Part shown: positions 1-14,200 of the stretch, in pieces
Layout of the letters: every line of letters begins with the position of its first letter
How positions within the stretch are numbered: position 1 is the stretch's first letter
From: Sipunculus nudus
Taxonomy: Eukaryota; Annelida; Sipuncula; Golfingiida; Sipunculidae
DNA length: 64,000 nucleotides
NCBI GenBank assembly: GCA_026874595.1
Contig: CM049310.1
Location: forward strand, 6,944,001 to 7,008,000
Direction: 5' to 3'
Translations under genes and position numbers: made by a program
Notes under the pieces: model-generated
Databases searched by the model: none
Told to the model about the DNA's origin: nothing
The model's input: only the letters and a program-made list of their open reading frames with translations

Positions 1-900
1 GATTGTGAACCTAAACTGCCCGTAAAATGTTGGTAGTTGACATATTCTTCTGTTGTAACTCAAGAGTTTGTCTTGGAGTTCACCCTCCGTTGAGGGTCAA
101 GTTTGGGCATTAAATCGCAGTAAAAGTAAGGAATGTGACATTCCCCTTCAGTGTACACTATGTGCAACCATTAAACTGCAGTAAAATTGGGGTTGTTACC
201 ATTTTCTTCTTCTGTTAAAATTATTCGGCTAATTGGAGCATTGTGTTTCCCGAGGTTCATCTTCGGGTTAGGGTCAAGTATAGGCATTAAACTAAAGTAA
301 ACTTGGGTTTGTTGAAATTTTCGTCTCTAGAATTTCAAGTTTGCGGCTTCAAGGTGCACCGATATTGTGCCTATAGGTTCATGTTCGGGTGAGGGTCACC
401 TTATGGTATTAAAATTAAATATTTATTATCATTGAAGTGCAAGGTCCCTGCTCCAAGTTTTACCGTAATGTAAAACGGGGCTTGCTTACAGTTTCTGCTT
501 TGAAATTCAAGGTCCCTGCTTCAAGTAGAACTAAAGTAGAGTGAAACTGGGGTTTCTTGATATTTACTCGTCTTGGAATTCAAGGTTTCCTACTTCAGGC
601 AGCATTTAGATTGTTCTTTCAGGTTCACTTTCCGGTGAAGGTCAAGTTATCGTATTAAGACAGAGTAAAAGTGGGGTTTGTTGATATTTTCTTCAGATAT
701 TCTTCTGTTGGAAATCTAAGAGTCCGGCTTCAAGTAGCACGGAACGTTTCCATGCGGTTCACCGAGGGGTGAGGGTCACGTTTATGTATTAAACTGCAGT
801 ATAATTAGGACTGCTGACATACACTTCTATTGCAGTCCAAGGCCTTGTCTATTTAAGTACCTTGGAATGTATCTTTAAGTTCAGCTAAGGTGAAGATCAT
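1..900. repeat. Degenerate tandem repeat, unit roughly 120-180 bp
   Basis: Variants of GGTTCAC...GGTGAGGGTCAAG, followed by ATTAAACTGCAGTAAAA and GGGGTTTGTTGA, recur near 91, 271, 391, 638, 770 and 891. Copies are strongly diverged. No gene is seen. Confidence 0.65.
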
Positions 901-3894
901 GATTCGCGTCTGAAGGTGTTGTACACTGAAGCATGCCTACATTTTCTCTAATTAAATCTCGAGGATCTGTGTCCATGAATACTGTCATGGTTGTGGAATG
1001 TGCAACTGAATGTTTGCCTGAAGAAAATACAGTAACGAAGGTGCCATGTGGCCCCTGGAGCGATTATACAAAAGGGGTTTAACAAGATTGAATATTATAT
1101 GATTGAAACAAAATTATTGTCACCGCTTTAGGGACAACCCGAATTATTCCGCCCTTATTTGTCAGTACACCTACACTTTATTCATGTTGGGGAGAAATAA
1201 CAAGATTAGAAAAGTTTATAGTTAAACCGTTAGGAGTTACAGTTTCTACGTGGTTAGACGATATATCCTCCAAACACACACACTTCATGTTATTATATTA
1301 TATTTCCTTTTCCTGGTGTGAAATAGTTTCAAAGTTACATTTATCTCTCGTTCAATTAAACAAGTTTTGTAAGTAAACTTGCCTCTGCTATATACATGCA
1401 TCACTGCTGTATTCAGGTACATTTTCGGATATTTGCAGGATAACTTCCCAGAGGTCTGATCTGTCCACCGTTAAGTCCAATATACATATATGTGTAATCC
1501 AGTGTATAATCCTTTTTATTGCCATGTCTGTTAGGTTACAACGTTTATTAAAGTCATGATTACGTTTCTGGTCATTTGTTCTAATTTTTCCTACTTTACG
1601 CAGGTTAATGAATAAAATATTTTACAGTGTTTCATAGTATGATAAGTATCAGGCCATTGTTGCACTCGTGATGTCTTTCAAATCCTTGGCTCTTTGATAT
1701 TGGTGAAGTTCTTGCTAATAATAATGAATGATTTTTTTAACTTAGGTAGATATAAAGTATATGTAAAAATATAAAAGTAATTTTAATTAAATTTGAAATG
1801 ATAACCCTGTTCCCAATATTTAAACACGCCATCGTTCCAGTAAAATGCTGACATTAAAATATACTTAAAAAGCAAACACTGGGTAAATTTGATGCTCAGG
1901 TCGGGTGATCGAGGACAATGAAAAAACCGAGAAATTTTATCTCTCCTAGCTCCCGAAACAATAAAGTGTCCTCTCTGCTTCTAGCCCAAACAAGTGTATT
2001 ATAGTTAATCCTTGTTCGCCCATAGCCAAAAAAGGGCAGTAAATAGTGATGAACATTTGTACTTTATATGAATTGCAATACATATATACGTGAGTATATT
2101 AAATAAACGATATTAGGTTTGATCATCGTAAGAAAAACGTGCTGGATATATATTAAAAAAAAACCCAGAAAAACACACACCGTGGGGCTCATTTGCTTCA
2201 ATATATGAATAAAGATTACAGTAATCTTTTCCTCATACATAGGGCCGTAATAGAATGGAAGAGTACAATGTACATAATAAATTAAAAAAAAAAAACAGCT
2301 TGTGTGTTCGTTTATTCATTTTTTAGTCACTAATAAGCTAATTTTCGGATGCCTGTGGTATGAACATAAGATAGTCAGCTGTACGAAGTTGACCTAATAC
2401 TGTAATTTTATCGATTAAATACAACCATGTGTGTGCACCTGCCATGTTTATAATCAATGTTATTTGTAACTGTGCTTCACCTTTGAATCAGTCAGTTGGA
2501 ATTTCCATACGACAACTTATCAAGGAGGGTGAATGTTAAAATAACAGGTAAAATATATTTATATTCGTGTGTTTTAGAGAGTTATGTTTTGTTATCTGTA
2601 CATATAATGTTACATAGGCATATGTAACGGCCACGGCATTCTCCCAGCCCATTATTGGTTGGTATTGATCATTTTGCAGTGCTGTACATAACAATTAGAC
2701 AAACTATGTAACTATATAAATCAGGAGCAAATATTTATGCATGACAAATAAGAAGCAATGATTATATGAATTATGAGAAAGTTGAAATGGAATATGCATA
2801 TTCTAATTTTCATTTCTAAATATCCGTCAGATTGTATTTGTCAACTGTAATTTTGTCATAATTCACATTCCGTGTTACTTATTTTTATCGAATACTTTAT
2901 GTGCAATAGCGTACAGTATTGAATAGAGCGTGTGCACCTGTGCCCATTTCCCGCAGCGTGCATGAACTCACGGTTCCTTTACTTCTTTGTCCAATATACA
3001 CAGTTAATCGTGTGAAAAACGTAGCCTTTGTCCATGGTTGGATCATGTCCAGTTCAATCTCCAAAATAAACTCCTAATCGTCGTGTGAAAAGCTGTGCCT
3101 CTTAAATAAGCAGTCCAGTTATCTTCCTTTGTTCATCCTAATGATAAACAATGGAACAAATTTCATGAAATGAACCCTCTAAGTCGCATCTACATCAATT
3201 AATCAATAAAAAATAAATGTGGTATTTAGAATAAACCTAAAGATCCATGTAAAAACTATTATTTCAGTTTCAAGTAAATGGAATATTTACAATAAATTAA
3301 CCATACGATATGTGTTCCCATTACTTTATTATTGACGCGTGTTTATAACAATATCATGCACCTTTCTATACGATATTATCATATATTTCTGGTAATTAAA
3401 TTTTATTCATTTTACAAACAGAAATAATACTAGGCACCCTCCATGGCTCGGCAGGTGGCGTTTGGTAGTGTCTAGAGGTGGAGGAAACCGGAGACCCCGG
3501 GAAAATGTGGTGATACTAACATAAAAAATGATACTAAGAGAAATCATTTAACGATTACATATATTATAATGCATTTAATGAGTATTCACAAAGTCTGTAA
3601 TCCCATTTACATTTTGTGTTTATAGGTTAACATTGGCTATTATTATCGTCATTATATTGATTCGTCATAATTATGTTTACTCCATTCACGCATTTATCAA
3701 AGAAACATGATGTATTGACCCCACATAAAAAGATGTAGATTTAAAAAAGTGATGTCCAAAAAAAAATCCTCCATCCCACGACTAGTCCTTTCTTAATTGA
3801 TAGCAAAGGTTACAGTCGGATTTGCACATGCCAGAGAAAACCACACAAGTGAGTCACGAAAATGTCTAAAGCTTTCCTTTGTGTGTATTTGTAC
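901..3894. other. Intergenic DNA upstream of gene A, no gene seen
   Basis: AT-rich, full of stops in all frames, with short A-runs. About 3430-3510 is a locally GC-rich piece (CCATGGCTCGGCAGGTGG...) that looks like a repeat fragment. No exon with splice support was found. Confidence 0.5.
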
Positions 3895-4102
3895 ATTGAT
3901 ACGTCACATGTAAAGGTTGAATGGTGTTTACCTGGTGAGAATATATAAGCACCGCTGTGGGGATCAGACTGCTGTATATTTCGCCTCCTCAGGTTTGCGC
4001 GGGTTACACGTTTGTTGTCTGCCGAGCGTGACGGACATTGGGAGTTTACTTTATCACTGCACGCTTTTGGAGGTTTAAGGATACCTAGAAGGGCCGGCCA
4101 AC
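3895..4102 (+). promoter_or_regulatory. Likely core promoter and 5' UTR of gene A
   Basis: TATATAAG at 3942-3949 lies 24 bp before an initiator-like TCAGACT (A at 3966). The ATG follows at 4103, giving a 5' UTR of about 137 nt. A half-CRE (ACGTCA) lies near 3900 and a TGAGTCA (AP-1-like) near 3850. The TATA/Inr spacing is slightly short but workable. This rests on motifs only. Confidence 0.5.
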
Positions 4103-4153
4103 ATGACCAGCAAGGCGTATTGGCTGATATATACAGTGCTGTGGCTCACACAG
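4103..4153 (+). CDS. Gene A exon 1: start codon and signal peptide
   Basis: Seventeen codons starting [14 protein letters not shown], ending at CAG|GTCAGC in phase 0. The hydrophobic core continues into exon 2 (LAQA), giving a typical signal peptide with likely cleavage after AQA near residue 22. The ATG has A at -3 (CCAACATGA) and lies about 150 bp after a TATA-like box, so this start is favoured. Intron 1 is long, about 7.3 kb. Confidence 0.82.
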
Positions 4154-7100
4154 GTCAGCAATATTATATTTTTCCCTAAATAATCTTTGCTGATTCAATT
4201 TTACTTAATTTCTTGGAATTTATTTCCCTACACAATTACTGCGCCTGATGAAGTTATGTGTTATATTTTGATAATAAGAAGTAAAACATGTTGGTTTCCG
4301 AAGCGTTGGTTGATGAATTATTAGTCGCAAAATTCATCATACTAAAATAATTCATAAAAAAATTTATCTCACAACGTTTTCTGCTTTAGAACATAATTTA
4401 GTAAATGCAGTGTCATATCATGCAGTCATCCATGAAATCCGACCTATCTTGGGCTCATTAATCCTAGAAGTCGTTTATTATTTGGATAGGCATGTAATCA
4501 TATGGTACATTATTTTTGTGCATTTAAACGGTCTTGACTGGGTGCATGTGTGTCTGCAATGGAAGAGTAAAAGGAAAAAGAGAGTGAATTTCATGCACAC
4601 GCGTAAGGTGGAGGTAGATGATAGATGCACAGAAACGTGCGCACGCGGACGCTGTCTTTTATACAGTATTTAAGCACATAGGGACTAGTATTAGCTACAG
4701 GTAATGTCCTTCGCTGCATTTCATTTTAAATGATTCCATACAGTGACACAATTCATAAAAACTGCGCAAACATACCTGCTGTTGCACTCATAAGAATCTA
4801 ATTACTATTTACTTACTGTTTGCATTTGTTACTGTGCAAACTCAAAAATGAATGACCTCGGCAGTGAAAAAGTTGATCTCTTTGGTTTAAGTTTCATAGG
4901 TAAAAACTGTTGTTTGACGAATATAATAATAACTGTCTGGCATACAACGTGTCACTGGAAATGTTCCTGGTACAGATTGATGAAGGTCTAAGCTACAAGA
5001 TCGGTTTTAGACTAGTAATGGTCTGGATAGTTGGGTTTCATATTGAAAGAGGGTCGGAGGATGTAGGATATAGCCGTTCATATAATTGAACTCTACAGTA
5101 TAGAATTAAATAAAAATATACAATTGTTAGGGATCGGGCTAAAAATCAACAAAATAACTTTTAGAGTAAACGTGTTAAGAGTCATCGTTCACTTACACTT
5201 TCATTTATAAATCAGTCTGTGCATGGGTTTATCTTATTACTATAGATAAGGTGTAACAACTGCCCCACGGGGAGGGCGAAGCGCTGCAGTAACTTTCCAA
5301 AGAACGGCTATGGCGTTTGACCTCCTACATATGTAGGCGTTTAGATAACTATGCATAAAGCGTTCATACATGTGTGCTTACCCAATACATGTTAATACAT
5401 AACAACCCATGGCAGGGTCACCGGGGCAATCAAAGAAAATATCAAAGGTGGTACACCATGTAAAGTTGATTAAGAAATCTTGGATATATATAAACATTGT
5501 CCAAACATTCTCATTTAACACAGTAGCTATATGATTTTTTTTCAAAGCAAACTCCATCCAGTCCAATACCTCAATACCCATATTTTTTTGCATAATCGAT
5601 TTTCTTTTATAAATACGCATCTTCCAATATACAAATACACTAAACACATAAAGTTTAATGTAAAACCATGCATTTTACATTTGAAACATTTTAAAAATAA
5701 AATGTCAGTGTGTATAAAAGCTAAACATTAATGGAATGATAAATTGAATTAGCAAACTCTGATAGTTTGTATTCTCATCGCGTGCAGGATTGAGAAAATC
5801 TAACAATTGACACACGCTAGAGGTATTTATGTTGAATGCATATACTAGAAGCAGTTATTGCAAAATTGCAAACTGTATGACACCCCTGTCTAGTTGTTAG
5901 CGCAAGGTGTTTTATAAAGAATTCACATTGCTAACTTTTTATACAATTCACTCCAGACAACAACGAACCTTGGCCAGATTCCAGAAAACGACGGGTCAGG
6001 GTCCCACATGAGGCAGTACACAGTGGCCCGGGGCATGTGTACTAACGTGACCCCGGGTTCCCCCACGCTCAGCGTACACTGACTTGCTGTCTTTTGAAAT
6101 CCTTCGTATTTGTCCATGTGTTGTTTAAACCGGAGCAGGAAGTTTATTTACGGGCGTTTTCAAAGGACTTTTTTACAACGCATTTTTGGCTCAACAGACA
6201 TTGTAATACCGAGATTTAGCAATTGATGTCCTTCTAAACAGTTTGTGTTCAATCACAGACACTTCCGTCTTTCTGTGTTAGCCCCTCCAGTAATTGATTT
6301 AACGTTACTTGTTAGAACAATCCTTCCGAACCTGGTATAAGCCAAATTAGTAAAATGACTAATTTTATTTCAGGGATTAAAAATATCAATCTAAATCTTC
6401 TTTTAAGGATCGGTAATTATACAGGTATATATAACCACAAAGCCCCTGCACATATAATCTGTTCCAAAAGTAGTGCCCATTTTTACAACAGATATGAAAT
6501 ACCTATAGTCTTGTTCGGAATACGTCAATGAGATAACTGTGTAAGCACAGTGGTGATAGAAATTTTAATATTTGATTCAAATTTATTAATTTTGTCATTT
6601 ACACCTTTCTGGATGCTTTTAATGAATTACGGCATTTCATTAGCTAACAATGATTTATTTTTCTTCTGTTATTGATGTACGTACTATCACCGTCCAGTCT
6701 TACAGTAAACGTCTGTCAATGATGCCCTTGATGACCCTGATGACTTCTGCCGACAAGCCGTGATAAAACAGAATGTTTTCTCATATATTGAATTAATTGG
6801 TTTATTGCAGAAATTAATAGAATAATTATTAGACTAACAGATTAATTCAATGTTAAATTAATCTGTTAGTCTAATAATTATTAGATTGGAAAAGCTTGGT
6901 TGAAATGACTCTTAATTACATTTTGCCTGCAATAGAGAGGTGCCCTTAGTGGGGAGGTTGAAGATTTCGGGACCCATTTTCAAGGGAATGACCGTAAGAG
7001 GTCGTTAATAGGAGGTGCACTAAGTACAGAGGTGCCCGTAAGGAGAGGTTCCGCTGTAATGTATTGCCCCCTTGGTGCTATTAAACTGGTTATCAATGCA

Positions 7101-10100
7101 TTTGCAAATACAGATTTTTATAGAAGTTAATAATGTCTCCTTGACAGTCCGGTCAGTTTTCCGTATCAAATAAAAAAAAAAATATAGCGTTTATGACCAT
7201 TCATAATGGTGGGGTTTTTAGAATAAACCTTATACTGGTCTGGTTCAAGATAAAACGCAGAAGCGTGGTCAGTCTTATGATTTCGTGGCCGAGTAAACTA
7301 ATGCTATAAAGTGACCTTTAAGATTAAAGAGTTAAAGGGATATACGTAATTCGAGGATTGCCCTAGGTTTGGTACTCACGTGACCTTGTTTATCCAGCTG
7401 ATACAATAGTTTATCCGTATGGAAGTCAGCTGCAGTTAAATCATGCAATGACCTGGGTCTAGGAAGTTAGGAGGAGGTTATGAGATTATCTCTTTGTCCT
7501 GTTTGTTCTGTTCTTGCTGATTGTGTGGGGCAAAATATACATTAGACTGGTTTCGAATTACAACAGTTTTAAATGAAAAGAATTTACGCTCGGGTGGTTT
7601 CCTGTAGAACAAATGGCAGATTTGTAAATAATGCGTCGATTCGTCCTTTAGTATATTGATATTTATGGACATATTATTATATACGGAGATTATACTTATT
7701 TTTTGCATTCTAGTGTCAGTTTAAGTTTCCTTATAATCTTGTGTGTCAAGATAAGAAGCAGTTACGCAACCCTGTCCGTAACAGAGAAGTGACCGTAAAA
7801 GGGGGAGGCTTTACAGTAATTGTAAATATGTTGTTAGTTTGCTCATCAGTAAACCAACACTGTAAACAGCTGTCCAAAAAGGTACTTAAGCAGAGTATAA
7901 TTGCATTCTTTTTACCAGACAACTCGATATGGTATAACAGCGTGACGAAGAAATATCCAGCGGGTGTAGCAACCTCAGATAACCCCCCTCTCCAGATAAC
8001 CCCCCCCCCCCCCCCCAAGTAACCTGAATTTGATATCAAGTTACCCCCTCAAAATAGTTGTTAAATTTGTTAAATTATGTTTGTTTACCTAAAATTCTTA
8101 TGATTTCTTTCTTCTTGATATCCCAAATTATTCTTTATCTTTGTATAACTTATGTATGCATTTAAAGTGGCATGGGCTTTGATGAAGTGTTTTGGTCAAT
8201 ATAAATGTGATTTACAATATAATTGATATTTTTCGACAACATAATTTTCATAGATTGATCCCATCTTTTAATCTCGTATCTGTCACGTGGTTTATTGAAA
8301 TATTATATCAAGGGTTAAAAAAGTAGAATTTATCGTTAAGTCAAATCAGCGAGGGGGTAATCTGAACAATGCGGGGTTAATCTGAAATTGAGTTTAAAGT
8401 ACCCCTGGTCGTAATATGAAATCGATTTAAGATTATTACGGGGGAAGGGGGGAAAACCTTAAATGGTAACCTGAAGCCTTTACACCCCTTTAACTAAAAT
8501 GCTTTGGAATATTTGTATTGGCAACAATGTAGTAACACAAAGTGTGCTACTGGATAAAGAGTTCAGCCTTAGGTCATTAACTGACGCCCCGAGGCCAAAT
8601 TGCGCCACAGTGATCGATATGTAATTGTGACCGACAATAGTCAAAATTGCGTCTGGTACACGTTTTACACGTGTACTTATATGCCGATCAGGATGAGAAA
8701 ATGGGTAAAGGGAATGACTGATTGGTTGTCCGTTTCAACCTTGTAGATTTCAACATAGCTTTTGAGTTCCCGTCTGCCAAATCTATGTCGATTTCATGAT
8801 TGATAGCCTAACAGATTTCTAACTCGTGTTCGTGTAGTTAATTTCATGTCAATCCAAGTAAATCCAGGTGTGAGGGGAAGAGGTCATGAAGGGCAAAAAA
8901 TGGGCCCGAAGAGAAATGAATTATGCAATAACACTATAATAATTATAAAGATATAAGGATATTGGAATAGAAAAAAACTGCTATATGCAGTCTACTGCTA
9001 TATGCCATGAAGTTACCATAATGAATAAACTTTCTATAGGTCACCTATTAAATAGAAGAGATCGTGAAAATGGTAACATCGCATCGCCTGAAACTCTGAA
9101 AAAAATAAAAATCGCGAACATTTAATCCCTCGAACATTAATCCAGCCACAGTTTTATATACTCATGCACAACTGACACGTCGTATGAAGCTGCAGAGGGG
9201 CGAGAGGGCTATAGCAAAACGAGAAGTGTCATTCAAACTAAACGTATGTTTCCTCCAAACGCATCCTATATACACAGAATCAGGACAGCTTTCCTTTTTG
9301 AAGGTCTAACCAATTTTTTTTTCCCTGAGCTATACAAATATTGTCTTGTATTTTGTACACCCATTCCAGGTTCTGGCTTCCCAACATAGAAATTTTCTCA
9401 GTCACCCACCGCCAATATAATGTATATACTAATATTTACACAGTATGTTCGTGAGACGGATCCATAGGCTTAATACATGTTTATGCATGATATTACCTCC
9501 AGGTATGCACAAACTAAAAAGCAGTTTAAGAATGACGGATAAAGTTATTTTTTTTGTCCGCATTGTAAAAGTACTAATTCTGGTAAAACATAATGGTTAT
9601 CTTTAACATGTTATTTCCACAATTGATTATTCGCATATGCTAAATGTGTGCGAGTAAACGATGAAAGTGCAACTTCTTTCGTACAAAATATTCCAATGGC
9701 GCCTAAGCCCCTACTTACTGGGAGTTGCTGGCGATATTTCTCGAGAAGCTATTTATGCGATGATTCACCTGTTATTTGGTTCAATACTTACAAGCAAAAG
9801 ACCTTAGATTGAGAACAAATAGAAAATCTTCAGGCTGGAAATATTCCCGGGTTCTCTGGGTCACAGATACTATAGTATTACGCGATATCAACTAACCACG
9901 TGCCAGAAAGCACACAATAGTTTCAAACATTATATATATGATCTCAAAAGCGCCTCTGTTGATGCGAAAGGCTGTGTCGATGTTCAGATTTGTAATTAAA
10001 TGTGATTTTCTGTGTGTTTTATGTAACCCGAGCTGTGTTCTCATCATGACCAAACCCATTTACTATCATGTATAACAAGTTACTATATGACATTCGATAA

Positions 10101-10411
10101 GATTTAACTCATGCAAAGCCCTGCATATTTGATAATGTGCCCGCAAAGTCGGTAAACCTTTCTCCTTTATTTTATGGTGTGGCCAATGCTTTTCATACAT
10201 ATAGTCGTCTACATTAACCACACTTCTGTATAGATAATCTAAGAGTAAATTATGTGTGTGGATATGAGTGTTTTACTATAGGGCTAAGCCGATGATTTTA
10301 ATAATCAGGTGATATTTGAATAGGAGGGAAGTTTCTAAATTTAGAAAGGTGTGTATCTCAAGCCCAACACTTGTCTACAACCGTATGTACATCATATACA
10401 AACATACATAT

Positions 10412-10468
<57 letters not shown>

Positions 10469-11211
10469 TTACAGGTGCTCTTTTTATTGTGTGACACGGG
10501 CGTAACTCGTGTTGTGACACCCTCGCCGGGCCGTTTGTAACATTCTTTGTTTGGTCCGTACTGGTTGAGCTCTCGTTGTCATGTTGGCCTTGGGCTTTCA
10601 CGCCTGGTCGTGGGTCACGTGATGACCCTGGTATGAGAAGATACACACGGCGATGTTTTTCTGGAGAATTCCTGTGACGCATAATTCTCGGCTTAAGGTG
10701 AAGAGTATATAAAGGGGCTGTGTTTTGGAGCCGGGGGGCAGAGAGCAGAGAAGATTCCAGCGGACGCAAAAGCGTGTGTGTCGGTTTGTGGGACATTATC
10801 CGACGTGTGCGGCAACTTTAGATTTTCTTCAGACTCTTTTAGACTTCAGTTAACTTTCTGGATTGTTACAAGAGCTTTACACTGGACTGTCATTCTCCGA
10901 GAGTATATATAAAGAAATTATAGTTGTGACGGTGTTGGTATCCAGGTACTGTGCACATTATTTTTCTGTGTGATTGTATTGATTTGTTGTTATACCGCTG
11001 TTTTGCTGTATAATTGTATCGATTGTAATGTTAGGGTTGTTTTAAGAATAAATTATGGTTATTTGTTAACAAAAAACCACTGACTTCTTTATTCATTCCC
11101 TAGACATTTCACGCTGCCTAGTGTTACAGAATCTGATTTTGTTTATCTCTGTTACAGAATTTGTGTTTATCACGAATACGTGATCTGTTTATATTAGGTT
11201 CCGCAACAAGG

Positions 11212-11289
<78 letters not shown>

Positions 11290-14200
11290 GAAAATAAAAT
11301 CATTATAACCATTTCCCGAGTACATTTATCCCGAGTATAAATTAGGGAAAGAGAACCATGCAGAGATTGTTTTTCTTGTTTTATTTCATTTTAAATAAAA
11401 GTGTACGTTTTTTTCTCCTGCAGCTGGCACAAGCAAGACAGTTATGTCACAACGCGAAGGACTGCCAGACGCAGGAAGTCAACCGTATGAACCTTGAAGT
11501 TGCCCGCGAAACAGCTAAACAACGCCACGAAAAGTTGGTAAGTACAACGTCTTGCACTCTGCTACTACTTTGTATCTGTATTTATATGATCACTTGACAA
11601 TGTAAACTCTTGATTTCACATTGGTCATAATATGCAAAATCACCCGCAAACATTTTTATTTTATTTTAGGGAATCTTTAATGTAATTTGATGTAACGGCT
11701 TACAACCTGTCTGTTTGCACCTATTATTATCCACTCAATTGACTGTGATTCAGGGATTTAATGCGACATTTTATGTTTTACATCTATCTAATCAGATACA
11801 TATGTTCTATAGTACGTGAACTTCCCAAGTATATTTTGCTTATTATATTGTAATGTACTTATTAATAGCATTCTTTTGGGTTTCTTTTTAGTACGTTTAG
11901 GTACTTAGGGTTATACTCTATTTACTATTTACAAGACATTACCATTTGGGGCAGGTCCGCACGTCTTCGGGGGGGGGGGGGTGGGGGGGGGGGTGGTTCA
12001 ATCGGGTCAGTTGACATTAGCCGAATTCAGCGCTTTGATATATTATTAAAACTATAAAACTAAAAATATTAACGTTTCCAAATCGAACTTTTCTCTCAAT
12101 ATTCGCCTTCCTTACCTTATCCATCTGCAGTAACTACTTTAAGAATGTAGTGACGAACCGATGTATTTCAGGACGAGACAGAACTTGAGGAGAACGGGGT
12201 GCCTTTCGACGGAGACATGTTGATTGATAAACCGCTGGCTCAGGCCATCAGGGAGTCCCTCACTTCACGACGCACAAAGAGAAAAATCATCGACTTCTCT
12301 AAGTACAAGAGAAACAAGTGGTCTACGACAATCAAATATCGTTTCGATGGAACTCACGGTTTGTTCATTTTTCACACACAGCCCTAACCAGATCCTAACA
12401 ATAGCGATTATGGTCTACATAAACTAATTCATTAGTTATTTATTTTTTTATTTGAGGCACTAGTGGTAAAATCTGTAACATATAGCTTTAGGACTTCCAT
12501 GTCAACGTGCCTCTGACTGCCTAACTCTGGACTCTCCAGTAGCCTCCGCTATTTTAAATGTAAACCAATTATACAAGGTTTGACATGTGTGATGCAACAA
12601 TTCACATGAAATAGCATGTATCGTTTACGATTTAGTACAAAATTCAACCACCAGCAGTTAACACAAGTGGTTGTTCATTCGAATCAGTTGTTCCCTTGAT
12701 GCACGTTTATTCATTTAGCAAAAGTTTGAATATCTGGCATAACAGTTTGAAACAAGCAAGCTGCACTGAAGGAATAAGGCTTAAATTTATACCTTCAAAA
12801 ATATTTTAGCAATGCAATGAAATGAATATCTGAGAAAATCTTTATTTTATAACATCTCAATCTCATGATTAATAAAATGGTTATTCTAAAAGCTGGTGAT
12901 CTGGTGCGAAACAGACGGTTAGACGTGTTAATATTAATAACGTTTCATTTATCAAGTAGTGAAAGCAGGATATATATAAACAATAAAGTCATTATGTAAT
13001 CCCATCGAAACAAATATTTCTCCGCCCGAGCTTTTAAAGCGACCCCGGTTTGAACCGCAGTTTATTTACCAAAGGTTTTATGTTATGTTTTTTTTCACCA
13101 GACCAAGAACAGCAAACTAAGATCCGTACCGCCATCAGGATGTGGGAAGACACGACATGCATGCGTTTCCAGGAGACGCGTGAGGCAGATCCAGACCACC
13201 ATCTTGTCTTCAACAGAGGCGCCGGGTAGGTGGACCAATTAAAGAAGCACCTGTATGAATATGGTATAATAATTTTTGGAAAGCCTCTTCCGATTCCTGA
13301 CGCCTGTTGACTTAATATAAAACATGGAACCTTTATGTGTTAGAAAACGCCGATCCCACGGCACACAGGCTGTTTGTTTTGTTTTTATCCAATTATTTTT
13401 AACAAAACAACCCCAACACCCCCACCAAGGACATCTGACGGCAAGTAAGACGAACCAGCGTTTTGGAAGTAGCGTTTAACATCTAATGACCTTTCAGTTT
13501 TCGCATATATACAAACATATATATATATATTATGCAATATTGCGTTTTATTTCGTTTGTGAAAATTTCTCTTTTTACAAACATCTATAGTGAATGAACAT
13601 ACTCAGCATTACTTAGTTTTAATTAATATGTACGCAGATGTAGATGTTAAATGTGTCCGTATTCGTAGCTGTGCCCATATACGGGGGAGTGAAAACGCAG
13701 CTTAACGCTACCGCCAGTCATCTTACGACAGTGTCTCAAGAAATCAAGCATCACCACCATTCCGTAATGTTAAATCGATTTGTAATCAACCCCCGGGGAA
13801 GCCTTTTCTTAATTTCAGGTTACCTCTGCGCTGTTCAGATTCTCCACTCGCTGATTTAGCTGGGTGAACAAAATTCTGTGTAGTGAACTCATGATAGGCT
13901 GAATAAATGAAACACTTCAATATTTAATTCTAGAATCAAAATCTGAAAATTTAAAACAAACCAACAATATGTTAGTTATATCAGTTGCTTATACTTTTGG
14001 TATTGACTCATTAACTTCACTAAAGCGCATATATAACACGTCATAAACAAACATAGTATATGTATATAAATAGACTCAACCAAATGTTATCAATCCAGAA
14101 GGATGAAATTACAGTTATAATAAATTGTTGCGAAGACAAATTGCTCAGGGGAAAATATTGGGCCGATTCGGGATTCGAACCCATGTCGGAGGCGCACAAG

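Larger units (their letters stand above)
4154..11423. other. Gene A intron 1 (7.3 kb)
   Basis: Non-coding by my reading. It holds a perfect hairpin at 6821-6882, a poly-C region near 7984-8017, an LTR-like element at 10467-11208 and flanking (TA)n. The open frames here have no recognisable domain. Confidence 0.6.

Noticed and set aside
1-900. CRISPR-like or prokaryotic repeat array
   Set aside because: Units are long, degenerate and without spacers, and the whole window is eukaryotic in gene structure.
5923-6117. GC-richer minus-strand frame inside gene A intron 1
   Set aside because: No recognisable domain, no splice signals, and short; probably a repeat fragment.
7746-8480. Poly-C/poly-G region with similar text (GATAACCCCC / GGGGGTAATCTGA) on both sides, perhaps a foldback element
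   Set aside because: The inverted arms are too imperfect and no ends or target duplication could be defined.
10392-10796. 134-residue minus-strand frame
   Set aside because: It is the antisense of the LTR-like element running into (TA)n; the IYIYIY tail is microsatellite translation.
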